Shown: positions 47,801 to 55,524, numbered from the stretch's first letter. The stretch: DNA of 64,000 bases from Burkholderia ambifaria AMMD (GCF_000203915.1 NC_008391.1:1488001-1552000), one strand, 5' to 3'. Program-made: numbers and translations. The notes: generated by a model from the sequence alone, not told the origin.

Positions 47801-49371
47801 ACGGCGCAACGGGCATCAACTCGCTCGCAGCCGGCGTGAACGCGAGCGCCGCAGGCGCCAGCAGCGTCGCGGTCGGCGACGGCTCGAACGCGCAGACGGC
47901 GGGTGCAGTCGCGATCGGCCAGAACGCGTCGGCCACCGGCGGCAAGGCGGTGTCGATCGGCTCCGGCAACACCGCGAGCGGCGACGGCGCGGTCGCGATC
48001 GGCGACCCGAGCGTCGCAACGGGCACCGGCGCAGTGGCGATGGGCGCGAACGACACGGCGACCGGCGACGGCGCAGTGGCGCTCGGCAACGCGAACACCG
48101 CAACCGGCAACAGCGCGCTCGCCCTCGGCAGCTCGAGCCAGGCCACCGCGGACAACACGATCGCGCTCGGCAACAAGGCAGTCGCCAGCGCCATCGGCGC
48201 CCAGGCCTACGGCTCGGCTGCATCGGCCACCGCGGCGGATGCGCTCGCCTTCGGCACGAACGCCACGGCGAACGTCGCGAACTCGATCGCCCTCGGTGCG
48301 AACTCGGTCACGAGCGCGGCAGTCGGCACCTCGAGCGCCACGATCGGCGGCGTCTCGTACCTGTTCGCGGGCAGCTCGCCGGTGGGCGTGGTGAGCGTCG
48401 GCCAGCCGGGGCAGGAACGCCAGATCACGAACGTCGCGGCAGGCCGGATCTCGCCCACCAGCACGGACGCGATCAACGGCAGCCAGCTCAACGCGACGAA
48501 CCAGGCAGTCAGCAGCCTGTCCACGTCGACCGCGTCGAACATCTCGTCGCTGTCGACCGGCATCGGTTCGCTGTCCACGGGCCTCAGCTCGACCAACAGC
48601 TCGGTGACGTCGCTGTCCACGTCGACGTCGACGGCGATCAGCTCGCTGTCGACGGGCCTCAGCTCGACGAACAGCAATCTGACGTCGCTGTCCACGTCGA
48701 CCTCGACCGGCATCGGCTCGCTGTCGACCGGCCTGAGCACGACGAACAGCACGGTGGCGTCGCTGTCGACGGGCGTGACGAACCTGGGCGATCAGGTATC
48801 CCAACTGTCGACGACGATCAACAACAACACGACGCGCTCGTTGAGCAACAACGGTGTCGCGGTCGACATGAACGGCACAGGCAACGATCGGCCGACCGTC
48901 ACCGCCGGCACGAACTCGGTGGCGATCGGCGCGAATTCGAATGACGGCGGTCGTTCGAACGTGGTGTCGGTCGGCAGCGACACGCAGCAGCGCCAGATCA
49001 CGAACGTCGCGCCGGGCACGCAAGGCACCGATGCGGTGAACGTGAACCAGCTGACGCAGGTGCAGACGACGCTGTCGACGGCACTGTCGGGCCAGCAGAC
49101 GCAGATCAACTCGCTGGGTTCGCAACTGCAGCAGACCGACCAGATGGCGAAGCAGGGTATCGCGGCCGTCGGCGCGATGGCGTCGATCCCGCAGCTCGAT
49201 CGCGACGCCAACTTCGGGATGGGTGTGGGCACATCGACCTTCCTCGGCCAGAAAGCGATGGCGGTCAACATGCAGGCGCGGATCACCGAGAACCTGAAGG
49301 CGTCGATCAACGGCGGCTTCAGCGGCGGTCAGAAGGTGATCGGCGCGGGCATGCTGTATCAGTGGAAGTAA
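41890..49371 (+). CDS. Giant trimeric autotransporter adhesin (YadA/Hia family)
   Basis: Outer-membrane adhesin of 2493 residues, type Vc secretion. The N-terminus is an extended signal peptide (MNRTYRSIWNEALGAWVAAS, then a hydrophobic core, cleavage near residue 52). Head modules with YadA-like AIGxxAxAxG repeats cover about residues 55-395, a smaller one about 970-1110, and another about 1955-2175. Each ends in a neck of the form RQITNVAAG...TDAINGSQL. Long Ser/Thr/Leu repeat stalks join them. The last roughly 100 residues are the YadA membrane anchor, ending GMLYQWK. Adhesins of this type in the Burkholderia cepacia complex mediate host-cell binding and serum resistance; the receptor here is unknown. 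Confidence 0.95.
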   Translation: MNRTYRSIWNEALGAWVAASEHDSARGKPNKSAVVVAAVAALTIGLPGFAEANTLNTQQTCFTGSNSAVGRVNPGGTQNQAGDGSGTYSVVAGCNSNGNGWTGVTVYGSFAQATGNGAVATGMQSSAGLWGVAAGLETTASGTGATALGFGSTASALNSVAIGGAGGNGTTPLSQANSTLASGAGAIAIGSNATKGAQSAASDGIAIGGQSSVASTATSGIAIGRGATVNGAYGIAQGDGVISGATGQNVAIGSSGTTANSATATGGAVAIGRGQVASGDGAVAIGDPNSATGTGALAIGANNTSSGSGALALGNGNSASGTGAVALGNSSTATNSSVAIGNAATSNVANSVALGGGSVTTSAASATTGGTTTVSNTTIGGQTFGNYAGAGSAGGVVSVGQPNAERRIQNVAAGLVSATSTDAINGSQLFAVASTTTSSITSLSTSASTGLSSANSSISSLSTSTSTGINSLSTGLSSTNSSVTSLSSSTSTGLSSANSSIGSLSTSTSTGINSLSTGLSSTNSSVTSLSSSASTGLSSANSSIGSLSTSTSTGINSLSTGLSSTNSSVTSLSSSTSTGLSSANSSIGSLSTSTSTGINSLSTGLSSTNSSVTSLSSSTSTGLSSANSSIGSLSTGLSSTNSSVTSLSSSTSTGLSSANSSIGSLSTSTSTGINSLSTGLSSTNSSVTSLSSSTSSGLSSANSSIGSLSTGLSSTNSSVTSLSSSTSTGLSSANSSISSLSTSTSTVLSSTNSSVTSLSSSTSTGLSSANSSIGSLSTSTSTGLSSTNSSVASLSTSTSTGINSLSTGLSSTNSSVTSLSSSTSTGLSSANSSIGSLSTSTSTGLSATNSSVASLSTSTSTGINSLSTGLSSTNSSVTSLSSSTSTGLSSANSSISSLSTSTSTGLSSTNSSVASLSTSTSTGINSLSTGLSSTNSSVVSLSTSTSTGLSSANSSIGSLSTGLSTVTTKTDNLGNSTAAALGGGASYNPATGSVSAPSYTTYNANGTTSTANSVGSAIDSINNQGIKYFHANSTGTDSQALGTDSVAIGPHAIANHTGDVALGSGSVTGTPNATPTGTVGGVTSTFAGGNPTSVVSVGDASTGTTRQITNVAAGQITATSTDAINGSQLFATNSAVDSLSTTVSSSSNAIASLSTGITSLSTGLSSTNSSVTSLSSSASTGLSSANSSITSLSTSTSTGINSLSTGLSSTNSSVTSLSTSTSTGLSSANSSITSLSTSTSTGINSLSTGLSSTDSSVASLSTSTSTGLSSANSSISSLSTSTSTGINSLSTGLSSTNSSVTSLSTSTSTGLSSANSSITSLSTSTSTGINSLSTGLSSTDSSVASLSTSTSTGLSSATSSIGSLSTSTSTGINSLSTGLSSTDSSVASLSTSTSTGISSATSSIGSLSTSTSTGINSLSTGLSSTNSSVASLSTSTSTGLSSATSSIGSLSTGLSSTDSSVASLSTSTSTGLSSATSSISSLSTGLSSTDSSVASLSTSTSTGLSSATSSIGSLSTSTSTGINSLSTGLSSTDSSVASLSTSTSTGLSSATSSIGSLSTSTSTGINSLSTGLSATDSSVASLSTSTSTGLSSATSSIGSLSTSTSTGINSLSTGLSSTDSSVASLSTSTSTGLSSATSSIGSLSTSTSTGINSLSTGLSATDSSVASLSTSTSTGLSSATSSIGSLSTSTSTGINSLSTGLSSTDSTVTSLSTSTSTGLSSATSSIGSLSTSTSTGINSLSTGLSSTDSSLTSLSTSTSTGLSSATSSIGSLSTSTSTGINSLSTGLSSTDSSLTSLSTSTSTGLSSATSSISSLSTSTSTGLSSATSSIGSLSTGLSSTNSSLTSLSTSTSTGINSLSTGLSSTNSSVASLSTSTSTGLSSATSSISSLSTSTSTGLSSATSAIGSLSTGLSSTDSTVTSLSTSTSTGLSTATSSITSLSTSTSTAIDAAKTHYYSVNDNGTQQANYANDGATGINSLAAGVNASAAGASSVAVGDGSNAQTAGAVAIGQNASATGGKAVSIGSGNTASGDGAVAIGDPSVATGTGAVAMGANDTATGDGAVALGNANTATGNSALALGSSSQATADNTIALGNKAVASAIGAQAYGSAASATAADALAFGTNATANVANSIALGANSVTSAAVGTSSATIGGVSYLFAGSSPVGVVSVGQPGQERQITNVAAGRISPTSTDAINGSQLNATNQAVSSLSTSTASNISSLSTGIGSLSTGLSSTNSSVTSLSTSTSTAISSLSTGLSSTNSNLTSLSTSTSTGIGSLSTGLSTTNSTVASLSTGVTNLGDQVSQLSTTINNNTTRSLSNNGVAVDMNGTGNDRPTVTAGTNSVAIGANSNDGGRSNVVSVGSDTQQRQITNVAPGTQGTDAVNVNQLTQVQTTLSTALSGQQTQINSLGSQLQQTDQMAKQGIAAVGAMASIPQLDRDANFGMGVGTSTFLGQKAMAVNMQARITENLKASINGGFSGGQKVIGAGMLYQWK
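43204..44780 (+). repeat. First stalk repeat block, 129-base unit
   Basis: The repeat TCGGTTACGTCGCTTTCG recurs at 43333, 43462, 43591 and 43720, exactly 129 bases (43 residues) apart. The unit reads SVTSLSSSTSTGLSSANS, SIGSLSTSTSTGIN, SLSTGLSSTNS. Some units lack 11 residues (STSTSTGINSL), giving 32-residue variants, and others replace blocks by similar ones. Serine and threonine make up more than half of the residues. Confidence 0.9.
45300..47740 (+). repeat. Second stalk repeat block, 129-base unit variant
   Basis: The same 43-residue pattern continues after the second head, with SSATSSIGSL and GLSSTDSSVASL in place of SSANSS and GLSSTNSSVTSL. Neighbouring units are nearly identical over long stretches (for example around 46435-46620 and 46680-46865), pointing to recent duplication or gene conversion. 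A short third block follows at about 48505-48790. Confidence 0.88.
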
Positions 49372-49391
49372 CGCGTCGCGCCGCCACGCCG

Positions 49392-49407
49392 CCGGCTCGC
49401 GAGCCGG
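49392..49407 (+). terminator. Hairpin after the adhesin gene
   Basis: CCGGCTCGCGAGCCGG is a perfect 16-base palindrome 20 bases after the adhesin stop. There is no following T run, so it may be an RNA-stabilising hairpin or a weak terminator between the adhesin and the OmpA-like gene. Confidence 0.35.
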
Positions 49408-49494
49408 ACGGCGCGCGGCGGCCGCGACGGCACGACGAGCCCGCCGCGCAACCCGCGGCGGGCCTCGGTCAATCCAAGCTTTGAGGACGTAACC

Positions 49495-50169
49495 GTGAAC
49501 AAACTCGCTCTTGCGCTCGCACTTTCCGCAACGGCTCTCGCCGCGTGCTCGACCGCATCCGGCCCGACCTTCAGTGCATCCGAACTGCAGCCGCGCGATG
49601 GCGTGCGCACTTTCCAGGTGGACTGCCACGGCCTGTTGTCGGGCCCGCAGACCTGCATGAAAGCCGCCCGCAAGATCTGCGGCGACCAGCCGGTGCGCAC
49701 TGTCGACTCGGCCCGCGCGCTGCGCGACGGCTCGGATCCCGCGACGCTGGTATTCCAGTGCGGCGCCGCGCCGGCCGAAGCGGCGTCGGCTGCCGAGCCC
49801 ACACCCGCGCCCGCGCCGGCCGCGGTCGAACATGTGAACCTCGCGGGCGACGCACTGTTCGCGACGGGCCTCGCCACGCTCACGCCGGCCGCGCGCGCAT
49901 CGCTCGACAAGTTGTTGAGCGAGCGCGAAGACCGTACGTATACACAGGTCACGGTCACCGGCCATACGGATTCGGTCGGCAACGACGCCGCCAATCTCGC
50001 GCTGTCGAAGCGCCGCGCGGAAACCGTCGCGGGCTACCTGAAGGCGCACGGGCTGAACGCGCAAACCGTGTCGGTCTCGGGCCGCGGCAGCGCGGATCCG
50101 GTCGCGTCCAACGCGACGGCCGAAGGCCGCGCGAGCAACCGCCGCGTCGACATCTCGCTGCAACGCTGA
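49495..50169 (+). CDS. OmpA-family outer-membrane lipoprotein
   Basis: Lipoprotein of 224 residues starting with GTG. The lipobox ALAAC puts the lipidated Cys at residue 18. A middle domain with several cysteines (VDCHGLLSGPQTCMKAARKI) precedes an Ala/Pro linker. An OmpA C-terminal peptidoglycan-binding domain runs from about 115 (VTVTGHTDSVGNDAANLALS, then KRRAETVAGYL). It starts 123 bases after the trimeric autotransporter. OmpA-like genes often follow such adhesin genes in Burkholderia and may help anchor or assemble the trimer. Confidence 0.9.
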   Translation: MNKLALALALSATALAACSTASGPTFSASELQPRDGVRTFQVDCHGLLSGPQTCMKAARKICGDQPVRTVDSARALRDGSDPATLVFQCGAAPAEAASAAEPTPAPAPAAVEHVNLAGDALFATGLATLTPAARASLDKLLSEREDRTYTQVTVTGHTDSVGNDAANLALSKRRAETVAGYLKAHGLNAQTVSVSGRGSADPVASNATAEGRASNRRVDISLQR

Positions 50170-50529
50170 GCCACCGGCCGTCGCACCTTCACGCGGCGGC
50201 CCTGACCCGCAGCATCCACCGCGCCGACGGCCCTTGATCAGGGCGCCGGCGGCTATGTCAAAGTTCGTCAGCCCCCTCCACAAACCGCTGACTTCCGTGC
50301 CACAATCGCCGCAAACAGCTGCCGGGGCATTCCGCCCGCGTCGCGCGCCGTGCCAGTCCCGCCCGACGACACATCGGAATCCGCCGGCCGCCCCGCGATC
50401 CGCATCGCGCGACTCGTTGTCGAGCGCGCGCCGGCGCGAACGCAACGACGACAATCCACGGCGCGCCGATACGCGGCCTGGCGCTCGATGCCACGGCCGA
50501 ACGCACGACGCCGCAGAGGAAACCAACCG
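50170..50529 (+). other. Intergenic stretch before the DUF2827 pair
   Basis: 360 bases without a supported gene. The DUF2827 frame is open through its second half, but no family similarity starts before 50530. No clear promoter or terminator could be read; the DNA is GC-rich. The DUF2827 genes could be transcribed from here or together with the OmpA-like gene. Confidence 0.4.
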
Positions 50530-51675
50530 GTGACGGACATCAATCAAGCCGCCTCGCGCGGCGCCCGCAAGCAACGGCCGGCTGTCGGCATCTCGCTGTT
50601 TGCGCGGGACGGCCAGGCGATCTGGGAAAACGGCATTCACCAGAACATCGCGTACCTCGCGATGATGCTCAAACGCTCGGACCGCGTCGGCCCCGTCTAT
50701 TTCCTGAACGGCGGCGACGCGAACGCATTGCCGCTCGGACTCGAACTCGATGGCCTCGACGTGCCGCTGGTGAGGCCCACCGACGTCACGCACGAGCTCG
50801 ACGTCGTGATCGAGATGGGCGCGCAGCTACCGCTCGAATGGCTCAGGCACGTGAAGGCGCTCGGCACGAAGCTCGTCGCGTGCTACGTCGGCCACACCTA
50901 CAGCGGTCTCGCCGAAACACCGATCTTCGAAAAGCCGTCGGGGCACATCTTCAACGGCACGCAGTTCGACGAAGTGTGGGTGCTCGAGAAGTCGCAGAAG
51001 ATCGACGTGCCGCTCTTGCGCACGCTCACGCGCGCGCCGGTTCATACGATTCCGCATCTGTGGTCGCCGTACTTCCTCGATCGCCGCATCGCCGCGCTGG
51101 CGAGCGAAGGCGTCACGTTCGGCTATCGGCCCGGCCGCCGTCCGTGGCATCTCGCCACGCTCGAGCCGAACATCTCGGTCGTGAAGTCCTGCCATTACCC
51201 GATGCTCGTGTGCGACGAGTTCTACCGCGCGCATCCGGATGCCGTGCAGCATCTGTTCGTCGTCAACGCGATGCACATGAAGGCGCATCGGACCTTCGTG
51301 CACTTCGCGAACAGCCTCGACCTCGTGCGCCAGCACAAGGCGACGTTCGAGCCGCGCATCGACCTGCCGGGCTTCATGGCGCGCCATGCGGATGCCGTCG
51401 TGTCGCACCACTGGGAAAATCCGCAGAACTATCTGTACTACGACGTGCTGTACGGCGGCTATCCGCTGATCCACAACTCGACGCTGCTCGGCGACGCCGG
51501 CTATTACTACCCGGATTTCGATTCCGTCGCGGGCAGCCACGCGCTGCGCGATGCATGGCTGCATCACGACGAGCGGCTCGACGACTATCGCGCGAAAGCC
51601 GACCGGCTGCTGCAGTCGGTCTCGATCGACAACCCCGCGAACCTGGACGCGTTCGTCACGCGCCTGGTCGCCTGA
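50530..51675 (+). CDS. DUF2827 protein, putative glycosyltransferase (copy 1)
   Basis: Protein of 381 residues. DUF2827 family members look like two-domain GT-B glycosyltransferases. Segments shared with the other two copies in the window are IWENGIHQN near the N-terminus, DVVIEMGAQ, KPSGHIFNGTQFDEVW, EPNISVVKSCHYPMLV, and the C-terminal VVSHHWENPQNYLYYDVLYG with YPLIHNSTLLG. The GTG at 50530 has AGAGGA nine bases before it. No signal peptide, so it acts in the cytoplasm. Given its place behind a Ser/Thr-rich adhesin, modification of that adhesin is a reasonable hypothesis. Confidence 0.8.
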   Translation: MTDINQAASRGARKQRPAVGISLFARDGQAIWENGIHQNIAYLAMMLKRSDRVGPVYFLNGGDANALPLGLELDGLDVPLVRPTDVTHELDVVIEMGAQLPLEWLRHVKALGTKLVACYVGHTYSGLAETPIFEKPSGHIFNGTQFDEVWVLEKSQKIDVPLLRTLTRAPVHTIPHLWSPYFLDRRIAALASEGVTFGYRPGRRPWHLATLEPNISVVKSCHYPMLVCDEFYRAHPDAVQHLFVVNAMHMKAHRTFVHFANSLDLVRQHKATFEPRIDLPGFMARHADAVVSHHWENPQNYLYYDVLYGGYPLIHNSTLLGDAGYYYPDFDSVAGSHALRDAWLHHDERLDDYRAKADRLLQSVSIDNPANLDAFVTRLVA

Positions 51676-51689
51676 ACCGGAGCATACGC

Positions 51690-52844
51690 ATGTCGGACTC
51701 CAATGCCCGTCAAGCGCCCGGCGAGGGCAAGCGTCTCGTCGTCGGCGTGTCGCTGTTCGTGCGCGGCGCCGGCCAGTCGCTGTGGGAAAACGGCATCTTC
51801 CAGAACTGCCTACTGCTGATCCTGCTGCTGCGTCAGTCGCCGCACATCGCTCAAGCGGTGATGGTGAACGGCGGCGAACAGCTCGCCGATCCGCAGTTGA
51901 TGCTCGGCGAATGGGACGTGCCGCTGCTGTCGATGGACGAAGCGCTGCAGCGCTGCGACGTGTTGATCGAAATGAGCGCGCAGTTCAGCGCCGATTACCT
52001 GCGCGCGTTCCGCGACCGCGGCGGCAAGGTCATCACGATGCGGGTCGGCAACGACTACGTGATCGACATCGAGCGCGCGATGTTCGACAAGCCATCGGGC
52101 TTCCTGTTCTCGGGCGCGCCGTACGACGCGGTGTGGACGATTCCGGAATTCGAGCGCTCGTGCCTGCACTATTACCAGACGGGCCTGCGCGCGCCGGTGA
52201 CGATCGTTCCGCACATCTGGCATCCGATGCTGTTCGACAAGGCGCGTGCGACGCTCGGCGCCGGCCTGTCGTTCGGTTATCAGGCCGGCAAACCGCGCTG
52301 GCGCGTGACGATGTTCGAGCCGAACATCTGCATGGTGAAGACGAGCATCATCCCGATGCTGGTGACTGAAGAGGCGTATCGCGCGAAGCCCGAATTCCTC
52401 GAGTTCGTGCGCGTGTGCAACACGCTGCACCTGAAGGAACATGCGACGTTCGTCCACTTCGCGAAGAGCCTCGACATCGTGAACCACGGGATCACGACGT
52501 TCGAAAGCCGCTACGCGGTGTACGAGTTCATGGCGGCCTACGGCGACGCAGTGGTGTCGCACACGTGGGAAAACGCGCAGAACTACCTGTACTACGAACT
52601 GCTGTACGGCGACTATCCGCTGATCCACAACTCGCCGTTCCTCGGCAAGGCCGGGTATTTCTATCCGGACTTCGATTGCCAGGCTGGCGGCCGGGCGCTG
52701 CTGCAGGCGTTCGACGAACACGACGCGAACCTCGAAGCGTATCGCGAGCAATCGAAGCACGTACTCGACTCGGTCAGCATCTACAACCCCGACAACGTCG
52801 CCGCGTATTCCGACGCGATCGCGTCACTCTATCGCGACGCATGA
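51690..52844 (+). CDS. DUF2827 protein, putative glycosyltransferase (copy 2)
   Basis: Protein of 384 residues and paralogue of the preceding gene, 14 bases downstream. LWENGIFQN, DVLIEMSAQFS, KPSGFLFSGAPYDAVW, VPHIWHPMLF, EPNICMVKTSIIPMLV and VVSHTWENAQNYLYYELLYG follow the same order as in copy 1. The duplication is old, since much of the remaining sequence differs, so the two may act in different steps or as a heterodimer. Its end overlaps a possible upstream start of the DUF4019 gene. Confidence 0.8.
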   Translation: MSDSNARQAPGEGKRLVVGVSLFVRGAGQSLWENGIFQNCLLLILLLRQSPHIAQAVMVNGGEQLADPQLMLGEWDVPLLSMDEALQRCDVLIEMSAQFSADYLRAFRDRGGKVITMRVGNDYVIDIERAMFDKPSGFLFSGAPYDAVWTIPEFERSCLHYYQTGLRAPVTIVPHIWHPMLFDKARATLGAGLSFGYQAGKPRWRVTMFEPNICMVKTSIIPMLVTEEAYRAKPEFLEFVRVCNTLHLKEHATFVHFAKSLDIVNHGITTFESRYAVYEFMAAYGDAVVSHTWENAQNYLYYELLYGDYPLIHNSPFLGKAGYFYPDFDCQAGGRALLQAFDEHDANLEAYREQSKHVLDSVSIYNPDNVAAYSDAIASLYRDA

Positions 52845-52876
52845 CGCGCCGCCCTCTCCCCGCTTCGGACTCCGAC

Positions 52877-53344
52877 ATGAACGCATACCGGCCCCTCTCC
52901 CGCGCGAAATGGTTGATCGGCTGCGCCGTCGCGCCGCTCGCGATCGGCGCGCACGCGCAATCCGGCGGCGAATCGGCCGATGCACTGCTGCGCGACGCCG
53001 ACGCGGTGTTCAAGCAACTCGATGCCGGCCAGTACGGCGCGGTATGGACCGATTCCGCCGCGTTCGTGAAGGCACGCATCAAGCAGGACCAGTTCGCGGC
53101 GGACATGCAGCGCGCGCGCCAGTCGGTCGGCACGGTCCGCCATCGCGGCTGGGCGCAGGTCACGCGCATCCGCTACACGAACGCGCCGGCAATGCCCGAC
53201 GGGCTTTACGCGAACATCGACTACGCGACGACGCTCACGACCGGCACGACCGTGTACGAAAAGCTGAGCTTTCGACTCGACGACGACGGTCGCTGGCACC
53301 TGACCGGCTATGTGCCGCGCCAGGGGCAGGATTTCACGCCGTAA
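52877..53344 (+). CDS. Secreted DUF4019 protein
   Basis: Protein of 155 residues with a signal peptide (LIGCAVAPLAIGAHA). The mature part has the DUF4019 pattern: AVFKQLDAGQYGAVWTDSAA, then a central helix and a C-terminal strand pair LSFRLDDDGRWHLTGYVPRQ. Proteins of this family are small periplasmic or surface proteins without known role. An in-frame ATG at 52841 overlaps the DUF2827 stop (ATGA) and would extend the N-terminus by 12 residues; either start keeps the operon link. Confidence 0.75.
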   Translation: MNAYRPLSRAKWLIGCAVAPLAIGAHAQSGGESADALLRDADAVFKQLDAGQYGAVWTDSAAFVKARIKQDQFAADMQRARQSVGTVRHRGWAQVTRIRYTNAPAMPDGLYANIDYATTLTTGTTVYEKLSFRLDDDGRWHLTGYVPRQGQDFTP

Positions 53345-53548
53345 GCTGCACGGCGTCCCGAGCGGGCGATGAAAATCATCGTCGCGATTACGATCAACGT
53401 GCAGCGCGACGCTGCGCAGTCACAGATGATGGACACGTTCATCGAACCATCGCACACGAAAGGCGATGCGCGCCGGGAATCCGGAGATTCCGCCAAGAAC
53501 CGACGCGGTGCGCTTGCCCGGCAAGCGCATACCCGCGATCGGTGAGCG

Positions 53549-53995
53549 TCAAGCGCGGCGCGCAAGCGGCCGCGACGCTTGCACGCCGCCGTCTGCGCGC
53601 CGTGCGGCAAACGCGCGGCCATGCCGGCGTCCGATCCGTGCCAACCTCATGAAACATCGGAGTGCGGCGCCGCTGACCTGCCCGGCGCGCCTCGCGAGGC
53701 TACCCGATACACCGCACGCGATCGCCGAATCCTCGCCGCAGGCGCCCGCAAACACGCCGGCGTAGTAGTGCCGTGCCGCGAGTTCGCGGCCGTCGGCGTC
53801 GAGCGGCTGCATCCGGTGAATGCGGTGCGCGACGACTTGCAGGCCGTCGAGATACGGCGCGACGTCGATCGGCGTATCGGTCGATTCGGCGCCGAGCTGC
53901 CACACCATGTCGGCCAGTTCGGCGATCGCGACGAGTTCGCGCGGATCGGCCGCCTGCGTGCCCATTCCGTGTCCGATCTTGTTCGTCGCCGCCAT
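53549..53995 (-). CDS. Hypothetical protein following the EAL gene
   Basis: Predicted protein of 148 residues beginning MAATNKIGHGMGTQAADPRE. The first 95 residues look like a compact helical domain (LVAIAELADMVWQLGAESTD; PYLDGLQVVAHRIHRM). The remainder is rich in Arg and Ala and may be read-through into non-conserved sequence. AAGGGG precedes the ATG. The gene is 62 bases downstream of the EAL-domain gene on the same strand, so the two are likely one transcript. I do not recognise a family. Confidence 0.55.
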   Translation of the reverse strand: MAATNKIGHGMGTQAADPRELVAIAELADMVWQLGAESTDTPIDVAPYLDGLQVVAHRIHRMQPLDADGRELAARHYYAGVFAGACGEDSAIACGVSGSLARRAGQVSGAALRCFMRLARIGRRHGRAFAARRADGGVQASRPLARRA

Positions 53996-54057
53996 GCCCA
54001 CGCCCCTTTGCGATCCATCGTTACCCGATACGTGCGCCCGGCGCCCGCGCTGCTGCG

Positions 54058-54861
54058 TCATGCGGCGGCCGGCGACCGCCAGCTGAAGCGAACGCCCTGC
54101 GCCCACGCGACGCCGGAATCCAGGATGATCTGCCGATCGGTCTCGTTCTCCACGCCTTCGACGACGACATGCCGCGCGCTTTCGTGCGCAAACGCGATCA
54201 GCCGGCGAAACTGGTAGCGCCCGATCGCATTGCGCTTGATCAGCGACAGCACCGACTTGTCGAGCTTCACGATATCGGGGTTGCCGACCACCAGGTTGTT
54301 CAGCGCGCTGAAGCCGACGCCGAAATCGTCGATCGCGACGCGGCATCCGGCCTGGCGGAACCGATTCACGAACGACCGGCCCGCGACGGGGTTCAGCGGC
54401 CCAGTCTCGGTGATCTCGACGACCAGCCGCGCCGCGACCGACGGCTCGCGCTCGAGCCGCCTGAAGATGGCCAGCCACGCGTCGTCCACCGCCGCGCTCG
54501 CCGCCGCGACGTTGCAGCCATACACGGCCTGCGGATCGGCACGCAGCGCGTCGATCGTCCGGCCCACCACGAGCCGGTCGAACCAGCGCATCAGCCCGAG
54601 CGACTCGAGGCGCGGCAGGAACGCGAGCGGCGGCAACGCGTCGCGCGAGCCCCAGCGCAACCGCGCGAGACATTCGTGATACAGCACGCCGCCCGACAGG
54701 TCGGCGCGGCAGACCGGCTCGCGCGCGAACCCGAGCCGGCATTCGACGAAACTGCGTACCGACGCAAGGTCGGGGTGATCGTCAGGCGCGCCGAACACGA
54801 GATCGATTTCGTCCCGATTCGCTACGCTGTTCGCCTCCAGGCGAGGTTCGACCGCATTCAT
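54058..54861 (-). CDS. EAL-domain protein (cyclic-di-GMP phosphodiesterase-like)
   Basis: Protein of 267 residues consisting almost only of an EAL domain. The signature motif reads ECLARL instead of EALLR, keeping the Glu. Other ligand positions are present: Asn in GCNVAAAS, Glu in VEITE, the Asp pair in IDDFG, Lys in IVKLDKS, Glu in VVEGVEN and Gln in WAQGVRF. Enzyme activity is therefore plausible. The start at 54861 has GGAG six bases upstream. Lying beside an adhesin locus, it could adjust cyclic-di-GMP for adhesion. Confidence 0.82.
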   Translation of the reverse strand: MNAVEPRLEANSVANRDEIDLVFGAPDDHPDLASVRSFVECRLGFAREPVCRADLSGGVLYHECLARLRWGSRDALPPLAFLPRLESLGLMRWFDRLVVGRTIDALRADPQAVYGCNVAAASAAVDDAWLAIFRRLEREPSVAARLVVEITETGPLNPVAGRSFVNRFRQAGCRVAIDDFGVGFSALNNLVVGNPDIVKLDKSVLSLIKRNAIGRYQFRRLIAFAHESARHVVVEGVENETDRQIILDSGVAWAQGVRFSWRSPAAA

Positions 54862-55431
54862 CCGGCGCTCCGGCAATTGTCGGGCCGCCGATGACGGCCC
54901 GCGCTCTCGATACATGTGGCGCGCGCCGACCACGACACGCGCCACCGCCTACCCGGCCCATCCTCTTGTTTCGATCTTTTCAGGGAGCGTACTTTTCATT
55001 TCGGCGCACCGTCAAATCAGATATTGTCAACGATATTCAAATACTAGAAATACACCACGCATGCACGTCGCCGACAGTGCGGCAGGCCACACAAAACCAT
55101 CGACGATATTGCGCGCCCAAACGCATTTGGCAAAAATCGATTTATCGATGGTCTCGCTTCAAAATCAGGCGACCGTTATTTCGTATGATTAATATCCGGC
55201 AGCGAAGCCGTATCCGGACATGTCGCCCGCATTCGCCGCGAGGCCGTGCTGGCCGCGCCACCAGCCGGAACCCATCGGGCATTCGGTCCTCGGAGCATTT
55301 AATTTTGTCGTTTCAAACGATATTGAAAATGACCAAACGATAGTCTGCCGAAATAAAATGACGCCATTGGTCCGAGCAATACGGCATTTGTCGATTGAAA
55401 GATTTTTAACGATCTTTTCGATTTGTTAACC
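54862..55431. promoter_or_regulatory. AT-rich intergenic region upstream of the EAL gene
   Basis: About 570 bases, AT-rich from roughly 54960 on, with no convincing gene. Related elements CAACGATATTCAAATA (about 55028) and AACGATATTGAAAATG (about 55315) occur in the same orientation and could be protein sites. The composition resembles the adhesin promoter island, suggesting joint silencing by an H-NS-like protein. The EAL-gene promoter must be in the left part. Confidence 0.4.
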
Positions 55432-55524
55432 TATAAAATGATTTCTGACGGTCTTCCCTCGGAGCCGTCAATTTCGTGCCTTCAAAAACCGTCGGATCTT
55501 GCCCGGTTCGGCGGTTTCTTTTTT
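55432..55524 (+). ncRNA. Candidate small RNA with terminator
   Basis: A -10-like TATAAAAT starts at 55432; no good -35 box is seen. The following 80 bases form a hairpin TGACGG...CCGTCA (55446-55470), an unpaired stretch, and an intrinsic terminator, AAACCGTCG pairing with CGGCGGTTT (55486-55517), ending CTTTTTT. No open frame precedes it on the plus strand. The terminator also has a T run in the opposite direction and may simply end the minus-strand DUF2827 transcript, so the RNA gene is tentative. Confidence 0.35.
55486..55524. terminator. Intrinsic, probably bidirectional terminator
   Basis: Stem AAACCGTCG/CGGCGGTTT with TTTTTT after it on the plus strand and AAAAA before it, which becomes TTTTT on the minus strand. 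It is 70 bases beyond the stop of the minus-strand DUF2827 gene. Confidence 0.75.

Noticed and set aside
54891..55343. A 150-codon plus-strand frame across the AT-rich region after the EAL gene.
   Set aside because: Arg/Ser-rich product without domain pattern, overlapping the EAL promoter; no ribosome site.
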